A stretch of DNA of 64,000 nucleotides from Duganella aceris (GCF_011090165.1 NZ_JAADJT010000013.1:1-64000), one strand, 5' to 3'; numbered from the stretch's first letter, positions 24,126-33,584 are shown. Program-made: numbers and translations. Notes: generated by a model not told the origin, from the sequence alone.

Positions 24126-26303
24126 ATGAGCGATGCCGCACCGATGCAAGCGACTGATAACGTAACGCTGGACAACTGTGCGGATGAGCCCATCCATATT
24201 CCGGGCAGTATCCAGCCGCATGGTGCCCTGTTGGCTTTCGACATCGACGGCGCCTTGCAGGCGTGGAGCGACAACGCGCCGCAGCTGCTGGACCTGACGC
24301 TGGCGCTGGGGGCGCCGTTGGCGTCGCTGCCGCTGCCGGCCGAAGTGCACGCCATCGCCGCCGAATGCCGCGACCTGATCGAGGACGGCGAGGCGCCCGC
24401 GATCGCGCTGGAAGTGGCGATCGGCACGCACCAGTTCGATTGCATCGTGCATGCCTACGCGGCCCGCATCATCATCGAGTTCGAGCTGCGCGAGGTGCCG
24501 AGCGACGCGGTGGCGGCGTTCGCGCTGAAGGCGCACGCGGCGATCGACCGCTTCAAGCGGCAAAAATCCATCGATAGCCTGCTGCAACTGGCGACCGAAC
24601 AGGTGCGCGCCATCACCGGCTTTGACCGCGTGATGGCCTACCGTTTCCACCAGGACGACAGCGGCGACGTCACCGCCGAGTCGCTCCGCGACGAGCTCGA
24701 ACCCTACCTCGGCCGCCGCTACCCGGCCAGCGACATCCCGGCCCAGGCGCGCCGGCTGTACATCATCAACACGCTGCGCCTGATCGCCGACATCAATTAC
24801 CGGCCGTCGCCGCTGGTGGGCCGCGCCGGCGCCGCGCCGCTCGACCTGAGCCACAGCGTGCTGCGCAGCGTCTCGCCGGTGCACATTGAATACTTGCAGA
24901 ACATGGGCGTGGGCGCGTCGATGAGCGTGTCGATCGTGGTCAACGGCCGACTGTGGGGCTTGCTGGCCTGTCACCACATGACGGCGCTGCAGGTGCCGTA
25001 TTCGATCCGCATGGCGGCCGACGTCATGGCCCAGGTGATCGCCTCCATCGTGCAGTCGATCGAGGCGCGCGAGCGGGCGCTGATGGCGGAGCAGTCGGCC
25101 GCCGTGCGCACCCGCGTCATGGAAACCCTGCTGCACCACGACGAGCCGGCGCGCGCGCTGCTGCAACATGCGCCGGCGCTGTGCCTGTCGCTGCAGGCCG
25201 AGGCGCTGGTGGTGGCCCAGTACGGCAAGCTGATGGTGCACGGCGACATCGATCTGGCGCTGGCCGAACGCATGGTGGCTTCGCTGCCGCAAAGCGGCGA
25301 CGAGATCATCGAACGCAGCGCGCTCGGCGACTGGCCGGAGGAGCTGCGCGACGCGCTGGCGCCATGGGCCGGGATGCTGGCGTTGCGCTTCGATCCGTCG
25401 ACCTCCGGCTGGCTGCTGGCGCTGCGGCGCGAGCAGATCAACACCATCCGCTGGGCCGGTCGGCCGGACAAGATCGTCCGCGTCGGTCCGCTGGGACCGC
25501 GCCTGACGCCGCGCGGTTCGTTCGACGAGTGGCGCGAGACCGTGCGCGGCCGCGCCGTGCCGTGGGACGCCACCGCGCGCCTGGCGGCCGGCCAGCTGCT
25601 CGGCGAGATGCACCGCGCCAGCGTGGCGCGCCACGTCGAGACCGACCGCGCCCGCTCGCAGCTGCTGGCGATGCTGGGGCACGACCTGCGCGGCCCGCTG
25701 CATTCGATCAATATGGCGGCCACGGTGTTGCAGCACGGCGGCGCGGCCGGCACCATGAGCACCCGCATCCAGGCGTCCAGCGGGCGCATGGAGCGGCTGA
25801 TCAGCCAGGTGCTGGACATGAGCCGCCTCAACGGCGGCCTCAGCCTCGGCCTGGAGAAAAACCTGGTCGACCTGGTGCCGGCCCTGCAGGACTTGCTGGA
25901 CGAGTCGCGCATCGCCAGCCCCGGCCTGCGCATCGTCGCCGACCTGCCGCCGGCGCTGCCGCTGATGATGGACAGCGATCGCATGATGCAAGTCGTCAGC
26001 AACCTGGTCAGCAACGCCCGCCATCACGGCGCGCAGGGCGAGGCCATCGAGGTGACGCTGGCCGAGCGCGGCGACACGGTGGTGCTGGAGGTGCGCAACG
26101 TGGCGCCGCCGATCGGTGCCGAGATGGTGGCCAACCTGTACAGCCCGCTCAAGCATACTTCGGTGGGCAATGTGCACAACCGCGGCGGTCTGGGCCTGGG
26201 CTTGTATATCGCGCAACAGATCGTGCACCAGCACGGCGGCGAGATCGCCTACCGCTACGAGGAACCGCAGGTGGTGTTCGCGGTCAGCCTGCCGCGCAAC
26301 TGA
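24126..26303 (+). CDS. Bacteriophytochrome histidine kinase
   Basis: A 725-residue red/far-red light sensor. Cys18 (LDNCADEPIHIPG) is the conserved biliverdin attachment site. PAS (about 10-115), GAF (about 140-300, with the PASDIP motif at 200-205) and PHY (about 320-500) domains follow, then HisKA with His519 (MLGHDLRGPLHS) and an HATPase domain with G box GLGLGLYIAQQ. Light converts the bilin between two states and changes kinase activity in the cytoplasm. No heme oxygenase gene (bphO), which normally supplies biliverdin, is next to it, and no dedicated single-domain response regulator follows. Confidence 0.94.
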   Translation: MSDAAPMQATDNVTLDNCADEPIHIPGSIQPHGALLAFDIDGALQAWSDNAPQLLDLTLALGAPLASLPLPAEVHAIAAECRDLIEDGEAPAIALEVAIGTHQFDCIVHAYAARIIIEFELREVPSDAVAAFALKAHAAIDRFKRQKSIDSLLQLATEQVRAITGFDRVMAYRFHQDDSGDVTAESLRDELEPYLGRRYPASDIPAQARRLYIINTLRLIADINYRPSPLVGRAGAAPLDLSHSVLRSVSPVHIEYLQNMGVGASMSVSIVVNGRLWGLLACHHMTALQVPYSIRMAADVMAQVIASIVQSIEARERALMAEQSAAVRTRVMETLLHHDEPARALLQHAPALCLSLQAEALVVAQYGKLMVHGDIDLALAERMVASLPQSGDEIIERSALGDWPEELRDALAPWAGMLALRFDPSTSGWLLALRREQINTIRWAGRPDKIVRVGPLGPRLTPRGSFDEWRETVRGRAVPWDATARLAAGQLLGEMHRASVARHVETDRARSQLLAMLGHDLRGPLHSINMAATVLQHGGAAGTMSTRIQASSGRMERLISQVLDMSRLNGGLSLGLEKNLVDLVPALQDLLDESRIASPGLRIVADLPPALPLMMDSDRMMQVVSNLVSNARHHGAQGEAIEVTLAERGDTVVLEVRNVAPPIGAEMVANLYSPLKHTSVGNVHNRGGLGLGLYIAQQIVHQHGGEIAYRYEEPQVVFAVSLPRN

Positions 26304-26311
26304 GCGTGGCC

Positions 26312-26333
26312 AACTCCACAACAATGTGGAGTT
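26312..26333 (+). terminator. Hairpin after the phytochrome gene
   Basis: AACTCCACA (26312-26320) pairs perfectly with TGTGGAGTT (26325-26333) around ACAA, eight bases after the stop codon. There is no T-run behind it, so it may stabilise the 3' end or terminate weakly. Confidence 0.45.
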
Positions 26334-26403
26334 TCGGTGAAGAATCGCGGCAGTTTCGCGTCCGCCGCTTGCCGCGCGCGAGGGGCCGTGGCTAAATGGC
26401 CTG

Positions 26404-27993
26404 ATGGTTAAAATCGGTATCACCGCGCGGCTGTTCCTTTCACTGCTGATCGTCAGCGTGCTGACGGCGGTGGGTGTCGGGCTGGGCACGCGCTGGAGCT
26501 TCCAGCGCGGCTTCCAGGGCTATCTGAACGAGGTCGAGGCGCGCCGCATGGAGGCGATGGCCTTCGAGTTCGCGCAGGCCTACGTCGAGCACGGCAACAA
26601 CTGGGCCTTCATCCGCGGCAACCGCGCCGCGTGGGAGCGCTATACCGGCGCCATCGGCCGCGAGCGCGCCACGTCGGCGCGTCCCGGCGGCGATTCCATC
26701 TACTATGCGGTGGCGGACAAGGCGCCGCGCCGGCTCGGCCTGTACGACATGCAAGGCCATCACCTGGCCGGCAATCTGCAGGACGGCCCGGACTTGCGTC
26801 ACCAGCCGATCGTGGTCGACGGCGTCGCGGTCGGTACGCTGGCCGGCGCGCCGTTGCGCGGCTTGCAGGAAGAGGCGGAGCAGGGCTTTCAACTACAGCA
26901 GCAGCGTGACAGCCTGGGCATCGGCCTGGCGACACTGGTGCTGGCCGCGCTGGCGGCGATGCTGCTGGCGCGCAGCTTCGTGGCGCCGACGCGGCGCCTG
27001 ATCGCGGCCGCCGCCAAGGTCGCGGCCGGCGATTACGGGGTGCGCGTGCCGCACGGTCATCGCGACGAGCTGGGCACGCTGGCGCGCAATTTCAACATCA
27101 TGGCCGCGACGCTGGAGAGCAACGAGGCGTTGCGCCGGCACTTCATGGCCGATATCTCGCACGAATTGCGCACGCCGCTGTCGGTGCTGCAGGCGCAGCT
27201 GGAGGCGATGGAGGACGGCATCGAGCCGACCGACGCCAACAGTCTGAGCTTGCTGATGGACGAGGTGGCGACCCTGAGCCGGCTGGTCGAGGATATGCGC
27301 CAGATCACCTTGTCCGAGGTGGGCGCTTTCGATTACCGGCGCGAGGCGCTGGACCTGGCGGCCTTGCTGGCCAGCGAGGCCCACAAATGGCGCGAGCCGC
27401 TGGCGCAGGCCGGCATCGCGTTGCGGCTCGACAGCCCGGCGGCGCTGACGGTGGAGGGCGACACGGTGCGTCTGCGCCAGCTGTTGCGCAATCTGTTCAA
27501 CAATGTGCTGCGTCACGCCGAGGGCGCGAGCGCGCTGGAGGTGCGCTTGCAGGCGCGCGGACGGCAGGTCGAGTTGCGCATCGCCGACAACGGCGCCGGC
27601 GTGGCCGACGCGGCCTTGCCGCTGCTGTTCGACCGCTTCTGGCGCGGCGACCGCGCGCGCAGCCGCGCCACCGGCGGCAGCGGCCTCGGCCTGGCGATCT
27701 GCCGCAGCATCGCCGAAGCGCACGGCGGCGTCATCAGCGCCAGCCACGGCAAGCAAAGCGCCAATCATCGCGCCGACCACGACGCGTCCGACCGCGCCGG
27801 CGCCGCCGCCAGCCATGGCGCGCTCGGTCGCGCGGGCCAGGGCGCTGACGATGGCGCCATCGTCAGCGCGGTCGGCGCCGTCGGCCATGGCGCCGTTGCC
27901 GCCGTCCGCAACGTCGGCGCGGGCACGGAGCGCGCCGCGCCACGCGGCCTGACGGTGCTGATCACGCTGCCGCTGCCGGGAGCCGACGCGTGA
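26404..27993 (+). CDS. Envelope-sensing histidine kinase, BaeS-like
   Basis: A 529-residue membrane kinase. TM helices at about 8-28 and 174-194 flank a periplasmic sensor region. A HAMP domain (about 196-248) leads to HisKA with His253 (DISHELRTPLSVLQAQ; the stretch LEAMEDGIEP is very BaeS-like) and an HATPase with GLGLAICRSIAEAHGG. An unusual Ala/Gly/His/Asp-rich insertion of about 65 residues (about 450-514) splits the last part of the ATPase domain, before the final strand LTVLITLPLPG. Its stop overlaps the regulator start. BaeS homologues sense envelope stress and toxic compounds; here the signal is unknown. Confidence 0.88.
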   Translation: MVKIGITARLFLSLLIVSVLTAVGVGLGTRWSFQRGFQGYLNEVEARRMEAMAFEFAQAYVEHGNNWAFIRGNRAAWERYTGAIGRERATSARPGGDSIYYAVADKAPRRLGLYDMQGHHLAGNLQDGPDLRHQPIVVDGVAVGTLAGAPLRGLQEEAEQGFQLQQQRDSLGIGLATLVLAALAAMLLARSFVAPTRRLIAAAAKVAAGDYGVRVPHGHRDELGTLARNFNIMAATLESNEALRRHFMADISHELRTPLSVLQAQLEAMEDGIEPTDANSLSLLMDEVATLSRLVEDMRQITLSEVGAFDYRREALDLAALLASEAHKWREPLAQAGIALRLDSPAALTVEGDTVRLRQLLRNLFNNVLRHAEGASALEVRLQARGRQVELRIADNGAGVADAALPLLFDRFWRGDRARSRATGGSGLGLAICRSIAEAHGGVISASHGKQSANHRADHDASDRAGAAASHGALGRAGQGADDGAIVSAVGAVGHGAVAAVRNVGAGTERAAPRGLTVLITLPLPGADA

Positions 27994-28670
27994 ACGCGCC
28001 GCACATCCTGGTGGTGGAGGACGAGCAACGCCTGGCGCGGCTGCTGGTCAGCTACCTGAAGGCGGCCGGCTACCGCGCCAGCGCGCAGCACGACGGCCTG
28101 TCGGTGCAGTCCACCGTGGCCGCCGGCGACGTCGACCTGATCCTGCTCGACTGGATGTTGCCCGGCATGGACGGCCTGACCCTGTGCCGCGCGCTGCGCG
28201 CCGGCGGCGACATCCCGATCATCATGATGACCGCCCGCGCCCAGGAAGAGGACCGTCTCGACGGCCTCGACAGCGGCGCCGACGATTACATCTGCAAGCC
28301 CTTCAGCCCGCGCGAAGTGGTGGCCCGGGTGCGCGCGGTGCTGCGCCGCCGCCCGGCTGGTACGCCGCAGCCCGGCTTGCAGATCGACGAGCAGGGCTTG
28401 CGCGCCTTCGTCCACGGCAAGGAGCTGGCGTTGACGCCGGTGGAGTTCCGCCTGCTGAAGATTCTGCGCGACGCGCCCGGCAAGGCCCTGTCGCGCGACG
28501 ACTTGCGCACCTGGGTGTACGAGGACCGGCGCATCGTGCACGACCGCACGATCGATACGCATGTGAAGAACCTGCGCCGGAAACTGGAAGAGGCTGGCCT
28601 GGCTGAAGCGATTTCAGCCGTCTACGGGGTCGGCTACCGCTGGGAGGCGCGCAGCGCGCGGCAACCCTGA
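27990..28670 (+). CDS. OmpR-family response regulator, BaeR-like
   Basis: A 226-residue transcription factor with receiver domain (1-120; phosphoacceptor Asp54 in LILLDWMLPG) and a winged-helix DNA-binding domain (about 130-222; RTIDTHVKNLRRKLE is the recognition helix region). GTG at 27990 overlaps the kinase stop (GTGA), so the two are translationally coupled. It lies 22 bases before the dehydrogenase operon on the same strand and could be co-transcribed with it or control it. Confidence 0.9.
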   Translation: MNAPHILVVEDEQRLARLLVSYLKAAGYRASAQHDGLSVQSTVAAGDVDLILLDWMLPGMDGLTLCRALRAGGDIPIIMMTARAQEEDRLDGLDSGADDYICKPFSPREVVARVRAVLRRRPAGTPQPGLQIDEQGLRAFVHGKELALTPVEFRLLKILRDAPGKALSRDDLRTWVYEDRRIVHDRTIDTHVKNLRRKLEEAGLAEAISAVYGVGYRWEARSARQP

Positions 28671-28692
28671 GCAGTCAAACAAGGAGAGAGAA

Positions 28693-29427
28693 ATGTCCGA
28701 CGACACACAATCGCCGTCAAGGCGGAGCATTATCAAAAGCATGGTGTTCATCCCCATCGGCGTGGCCGGCGCGGCCGGCGCGGTACGCGCGTTGCAGCCG
28801 GCGTCCGCCAGCGCGGCCGACGCCGCTGCAGCCGAAGGCAAGCCGGAGGCATACACCCCGGCCTTCTTCAACGCCGCCGAATGGCGCTTCCTCGGCGCCG
28901 CCGTCGACCGCCTGATTCCGCACGACGAACACGGCCCCGGCGCGATTGAACTGGGCGTGCTGGAGTTCCTCGACCGCCACATGCAGACGCCGTACGCGTC
29001 GGGCGACATCTGGTACATGCAGGGGCCGTTCGTCAGCGCCGCGCCGGAGTTCGGCTACCAGGGCAAGCTGGGGTTGCGCGACATCATCCGCGTCGGCATC
29101 AAGAACCTGGACGCCTACTGCGTCAGCCAGCCCGGCGGCAAGGCCTTCGCCGAGCTGGACCCCAAGAAGCAGGAAGAACTGCTGAAGGCGGCCGAGGGCG
29201 GCAAGCTGAAGCTGGAAGACATTTCGGCCAAGCTGTTCTTCACCAACTTGCTGAACGAGGTGCGCAACGGCTACTTCGCCGACCCCAAGCACGGCGGCAA
29301 CAAGGGCATGGGCTCGTGGAAGATGATCGGCTATCCCGGCATGCGCGCCGATTACCTGGACTGGGTACAAGTCCGCGACAAACCGTATCCGATCGGCCCC
29401 GTCGATCTGGCCGGACGCAGAGGATAA
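28693..29427 (+). CDS. Gluconate 2-dehydrogenase subunit 3 family protein (small subunit)
   Basis: A 244-residue protein with a twin-arginine signal (SRRSIIKS at about 9-16, then a hydrophobic stretch to about 43). Family members form the small subunit of periplasmic flavin dehydrogenases and carry the flavoprotein subunit through the Tat pathway as a folded complex. The mature part has the LIPHDEHGPGAIELGVLEFLD segment typical of this family. It begins the operon small subunit, GMC flavoprotein, triheme cytochrome, with AAGGAGAGAG as ribosome-binding site. Confidence 0.88.
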   Translation: MSDDTQSPSRRSIIKSMVFIPIGVAGAAGAVRALQPASASAADAAAAEGKPEAYTPAFFNAAEWRFLGAAVDRLIPHDEHGPGAIELGVLEFLDRHMQTPYASGDIWYMQGPFVSAAPEFGYQGKLGLRDIIRVGIKNLDAYCVSQPGGKAFAELDPKKQEELLKAAEGGKLKLEDISAKLFFTNLLNEVRNGYFADPKHGGNKGMGSWKMIGYPGMRADYLDWVQVRDKPYPIGPVDLAGRRG

Positions 29428-29431
29428 AACA

Positions 29432-31207
29432 ATGACTATCGTAAAAAACAAAGTGGACGCCGTGATTGTCGGCATGGGCTGGACCGGCGCCATCATGGCC
29501 AAGGAATTGACCGACGCCGGCCTCAACGTGGTGTGCCTGGAACGCGGCCCGGACCGCGACACGCAACCCGATTTCTCCTACCCGCGCGTGGTCGACGAGC
29601 TGGAAGGCTCGGTGCACCGCAAATACCTGCAGGCGCTGTCGAAGGAAACCGTGACCATCCGCCACGGCAGCGGCGACACCGCCGTGCCGTATCGCCAGAT
29701 GGGTTCGTTCAAGCCGGGCACCGGCGTCGGCGGCGCCGGCAGCCACTGGTCCGGCTGCCATTTCCGCGCACTGCCGGAAGACTTCAAGGTGCGCAGCAAT
29801 GTCGAGCAACGCTACGGCAAGAAGTTCATCCCGGAAGGCATGACGATCCAGGATTTCCCGGTCACCTATGAGGAACTGGAACCGCACTTCGACCATTTCG
29901 AATACGTGTGCGGCACCTCCGGCAAGGCCGGCGTGCTCAACGGCAAAGTGGTCGAGGGCGGCAACCCGTTCGAAGGCTCGCGCTCGCGCGAATTCGCGCT
30001 GGGACCGAATCCGAACTATCTCGGCGGCGAGTTGTTCTACAAGGCGGCGCGCGAGATGGGCTACCACCCGTATCCGATCCCGGCCTCGAACGCCTCCGCG
30101 CCGTACACCAACCCGTACGGCTGCCAGATGGGACCGTGCAATTTCTGCGGCTTCTGCAGCGACTACGGCTGCCTGAACTATTCCAAGGCCAGCCCCAACG
30201 CCTGCATCCTGCCGGTGCTGCGCGGCCGCAAGGGCTTCGAGCTGCGCACGCTGGCGCAGGTGCTGAAGGTCAACCTGACCGCCGACAAGAAGAAAGCCAC
30301 CGGCGTCACCTACCTCGACGCGCAAGGACGCGAGACCGAGCAGCCGGCCGACATCGTGCTGCTGTGCGCGTTCTCGCTGTTCAATGTGCACCTGCTGCTG
30401 CTGTCCGGCATCGGCGTGCCGTATGACCCGGTCAGCAACACCGGCACCATCGGCCGCAACTATTCGTACCAGAACCTGAACCGCGTCTCGCTGTTCTTCG
30501 ACGAGACCGTGCACGCCAACCAGTTCATGGGCATCGGCGGCGGCGGCACCACCATCGACGACCTGAACGGCAACCGCAACGACAGCGCCAAGACCGGCTT
30601 CATCGGCGGCGGCATCGTCTGGGCGCGCCAGCCGGGCGGCGGTCCGGTGCGCGGCATCGCCACGCCGCCGGGCGTGCCGAACTGGGGCAGCGACTGGAAG
30701 AAGGGCGTCAAGCAAGCGTTCCGCCATTCGTTCTACTACGAGGTGCAGGGCTCGTGCATGGCCTACCAGGACGCCTACCTGAGCCTGGATCCGACCTACC
30801 AAGACGCCTTCGGCCGTCCGCTGCTGCGCATGACCTTCGACTGGCACGACAACGAGATCAAGGCCTCGCAATACCTGGTCGAGAAGGCCAGCGACATGTG
30901 CAAGGTGCTGTCGCCGCTGGCGATCAAGGGCGACGCCAAGAAGAACGGCGACCACTACAACGTGACGCAGTATCAGTCGACCCATACCTGCGGCGGCGCC
31001 ATCATGGGCACCGATCCGAAGACCTCGGCGTTGAACCGCTACCTGCAATCGTGGGACGTGTCGAACGTGTTCGCGCCAGGCGCCAACGCCTTCCCGCAGA
31101 ACAACGGCTACAACCCGACCGGCATGGTGGGCGCGCTGACCTACTGGACCGCCAAGGCCATCCGCGAGCTGTATTTGAAGAACCCCGGCCCGCTGGTCCA
31201 GGCTTAA
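29432..31207 (+). CDS. GMC-family FAD-dependent dehydrogenase, large subunit
   Basis: A 591-residue flavoprotein. The N-terminal Rossmann motif (VDAVIVGMGWTGAIMAKEL) binds FAD; a Cys-rich segment (MGPCNFCGFCSDYGC, about residues 232-246) is characteristic of the gluconate/2-ketogluconate/sorbitol dehydrogenase branch and may hold an iron-sulfur cluster, as in fructose dehydrogenase. The C-terminal FAD-closing motif NNGYNPTGMVGAL is present. It has no signal peptide of its own, which fits piggy-back Tat export with the small subunit. It oxidises a sugar acid or polyol in the periplasm; gluconate is the default guess, not proven. Confidence 0.9.
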   Translation: MTIVKNKVDAVIVGMGWTGAIMAKELTDAGLNVVCLERGPDRDTQPDFSYPRVVDELEGSVHRKYLQALSKETVTIRHGSGDTAVPYRQMGSFKPGTGVGGAGSHWSGCHFRALPEDFKVRSNVEQRYGKKFIPEGMTIQDFPVTYEELEPHFDHFEYVCGTSGKAGVLNGKVVEGGNPFEGSRSREFALGPNPNYLGGELFYKAAREMGYHPYPIPASNASAPYTNPYGCQMGPCNFCGFCSDYGCLNYSKASPNACILPVLRGRKGFELRTLAQVLKVNLTADKKKATGVTYLDAQGRETEQPADIVLLCAFSLFNVHLLLLSGIGVPYDPVSNTGTIGRNYSYQNLNRVSLFFDETVHANQFMGIGGGGTTIDDLNGNRNDSAKTGFIGGGIVWARQPGGGPVRGIATPPGVPNWGSDWKKGVKQAFRHSFYYEVQGSCMAYQDAYLSLDPTYQDAFGRPLLRMTFDWHDNEIKASQYLVEKASDMCKVLSPLAIKGDAKKNGDHYNVTQYQSTHTCGGAIMGTDPKTSALNRYLQSWDVSNVFAPGANAFPQNNGYNPTGMVGALTYWTAKAIRELYLKNPGPLVQA

Positions 31208-31216
31208 GGAGCGCAC

Positions 31217-32566
31217 ATGAACAAAGCTAAAAAAGGATTGTTGATCGTCGCCGGCCTGGCCGCGCTGGGCGTGACGCTGGCCTATACCTACGCGGCGCAA
31301 GCCACCGCCACGCGCGACATCGGCCCCGGCGAACTGGGCCTGGCCGCGCCGAGCGCGCAGCTGATCGAGCAGGGCCGCTACATCGCCACCGCCTCCGACT
31401 GCATCGCCTGCCACACGGCGGGCGGTCCCGACGCTAAGCCGTTCGCCGGCGGCCTGTCGATGGCGACCCCGGTCGGCGCGCTGTACAGCTCGAACATCAC
31501 GCCGGACAAGGCGACCGGCATCGGCAACTACAGCCTGAACGACTTCGACCGCGCGGTGCGGCACGGCATCCGCAAGAACGGCGACACGCTGTATCCGGCG
31601 ATGCCGTACCCGTCCTACGCCAAGATCACCGACCAGGATCTGCGCGCGCTGTACGCCTACTTCATGCACGGCGTGGCGCCGGTGGCGCAGGCCGATCGCG
31701 GCAGCGACATCAAGTGGCCGCTGTCGCTGAACTGGCCGCTGGCGATCTGGCGCAAGACCTACGCGCCGCCGGTCGAGCCGCTGGTGCTGAGCAAGTACCA
31801 GAGCGAAGCGCTGGCGCGCGGCGCCTACCTGGTGCAGGGCCTCGGCCACTGCGGCGCCTGCCATACGCCGCGTGCGGCCACCATGCAGGAGCTGGCGCAG
31901 GATGAGTCGCATCCGGCCTTCCTGGCCGGCGGCGCGGTGATCGACGGCTGGCTGGCGGTCAATCTGCGCGGCGATCCGGCGGGCGGTTTGGGCCGATGGT
32001 CGGAGCAGGACATCGTCGATACGCTGAGCAAGGCGCGCAATGCGCATTCGGCGGTGGTCGGCAGTCCGATGGCCGACGTGGTCAAGCACAGCACCCAGGA
32101 GATGACGCCGGACGACCTGAAGGCCATGGCGGCCTACCTGAAGTCGCTGACGCCGGGCGCGGCCGAGAAGTCGCGCTACGCGGCCAGCGACGTCACCGCC
32201 AAGGCGCTGAAGGCCGGGCATGAGGAGGGGCGCGGCGCGCAGCTGTATCTCGACAATTGCGCCGCCTGCCATCGCAGCGACGCGCATTCCAACGGCCCGG
32301 TGTTCCCGGCGCTGGCGGGCAATCCGAGTGTGCTGTCGGATGATCCGACTTCGCTGATCCGCCTGGTGCTGGAAGGCAGCTCGCTGCCGTCGACCAAGGC
32401 GGCGCCGTCCAACCTCGGCATGCCGGGCTTCGCCTGGCGCCTGTCGGACGAGGAAGCGGCGCAGCTGGTGACCTTCGTGCGCCAGAGCTGGGGCAACCAG
32501 GCCTCGGCGGCGGACGCCGGCCAGGTGGCCAGGATCCGCAAGCTGGTGCCGGCGGAGAAGCATTAA
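31217..32566 (+). CDS. Triheme cytochrome c subunit of the dehydrogenase
   Basis: A 449-residue membrane-associated cytochrome with an N-terminal export/anchor helix (about 6-28) and three heme c motifs: CIACH (62-66), CGACH (212-216) and CAACH (348-352). Three-heme subunits of this size pass electrons from the flavoprotein to ubiquinone in gluconate, alcohol and fructose dehydrogenases. The start has a good AAGGAG site, 9 bases after the flavoprotein stop. This completes a respiratory dehydrogenase that oxidises its substrate outside the cytoplasm. Confidence 0.92.
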   Translation: MNKAKKGLLIVAGLAALGVTLAYTYAAQATATRDIGPGELGLAAPSAQLIEQGRYIATASDCIACHTAGGPDAKPFAGGLSMATPVGALYSSNITPDKATGIGNYSLNDFDRAVRHGIRKNGDTLYPAMPYPSYAKITDQDLRALYAYFMHGVAPVAQADRGSDIKWPLSLNWPLAIWRKTYAPPVEPLVLSKYQSEALARGAYLVQGLGHCGACHTPRAATMQELAQDESHPAFLAGGAVIDGWLAVNLRGDPAGGLGRWSEQDIVDTLSKARNAHSAVVGSPMADVVKHSTQEMTPDDLKAMAAYLKSLTPGAAEKSRYAASDVTAKALKAGHEEGRGAQLYLDNCAACHRSDAHSNGPVFPALAGNPSVLSDDPTSLIRLVLEGSSLPSTKAAPSNLGMPGFAWRLSDEEAAQLVTFVRQSWGNQASAADAGQVARIRKLVPAEKH

Positions 32567-32589
32567 GCGGTGCCCGGAGGCGCCCGGTG

Positions 32590-33504
32590 TCAGCCGAGCG
32601 CCTCCGCCAGCAGGTCGGTGAAGGCTTTGATCTTCGCCGAGCCGCGCCTGCTGGCGGCGTACACCGCGTAGATGCCCACATCCATCTCCCCCGGATTGGC
32701 CTGATAGCGGTCCAGCACCGGCAGCAGCGTGCCGGCCTCCAGATCCTGTTGCACCAGCCAGCCCGGCAGCAGCGCCAGGCCGAGGCCGCCCAGCGCGGCC
32801 TGACGCAACATCTCCGAATTGTTCACTTGCAGCGTGCCGCGCACTTCGATTTCCCGCGCCTGTTCGGCGTCGCGCAGCCGCCAGCTGTGGCGCGCCGCGC
32901 CGTAGGAAAACAGCAGGCAGTTGTGCCCGACCAGTTGCTCCGGCGTTTGCGGCGCGCCGTGCCGCGCCAGATACGCGGGGCTGGCGCAGATGTGGCGCCG
33001 GTGGTCGGCCAGCTTGCGCGCGATCAGGTTGGGTTGCTGCTCCGGGCTGCCGATGCGGATGGCGACGTCGATCGCTTCATCGACCATATTGCTCAGCGCG
33101 TCGCTGAGGCGCAGGTCCAGCGATAGCTTGGGATAGCGCCGCGCCAGCTCCGGCAGTAGCGGCGCGATGTAGCGGATCGCCAGCGTAACCGGCGCGCTGA
33201 TGCGCAGCACGCCGCCCGGCTCGGTATTGCCGCCGGACGCGGCGTCGTCGGCTTCGTCCAGCGAGGCCAGGATTTGCGTCGCGTGCTCGAGGTAGCCGCG
33301 TCCGCTGTCGGTCAGCGTGACGCTGCGCGTCGAGCGGTTCAGCAGCGGCGTGCCGAGGCGCAGCTCCAGCGCGTCGACCAGGCGCGTCACCGACGAGGTG
33401 GCCATGCCCAACTGGCGCGCAGCGGCGGAAAAGCCGCCGTTGCTGGCGACCAGGCTAAACGCTTTCAGTTCGGCGAATCTGTCCATGTTTTGCGTCCTGC
33501 GCAA
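32590..33504 (-). CDS. LysR-family transcriptional regulator
   Basis: A 304-residue regulator: winged helix-turn-helix (about 4-65; FSAAARQLGMATSSVTRLVDALE) and a two-lobe effector domain (about 90-300). It is divergent from the TauD-like dioxygenase, with 80 bases between the start codons, the usual arrangement when a LysR protein controls its neighbour. It resembles the CrgA/DsdC-like group with the SVTRLV recognition helix. Effector unknown. Confidence 0.92.
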   Translation of the reverse strand: MRRTQNMDRFAELKAFSLVASNGGFSAAARQLGMATSSVTRLVDALELRLGTPLLNRSTRSVTLTDSGRGYLEHATQILASLDEADDAASGGNTEPGGVLRISAPVTLAIRYIAPLLPELARRYPKLSLDLRLSDALSNMVDEAIDVAIRIGSPEQQPNLIARKLADHRRHICASPAYLARHGAPQTPEQLVGHNCLLFSYGAARHSWRLRDAEQAREIEVRGTLQVNNSEMLRQAALGGLGLALLPGWLVQQDLEAGTLLPVLDRYQANPGEMDVGIYAVYAASRRGSAKIKAFTDLLAEALG

Positions 33505-33527
33505 AGGTGAATGCGAATCTGCTTATA

Positions 33528-33556
33528 TTATCAGCGTAAGAAGGCGGGATTATAGT
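33528..33556 (+). promoter_or_regulatory. Candidate promoter of the TauD-like gene
   Basis: TTATCA (33528-33533) and TATAGT (33551-33556) are separated by 17 bases. They sit in the 80-base divergent region shared with the LysR gene, 30 bases before the dioxygenase ATG. Confidence 0.45.
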
Positions 33557-33584
33557 GATTTCATACCCAATCCCAGGAGGCTGT

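Noticed and set aside
26312..26333. Strong intrinsic terminator after the phytochrome gene
   Set aside because: The stem is perfect, but there is no T-run, so it is listed only as a hairpin with low confidence as a terminator.
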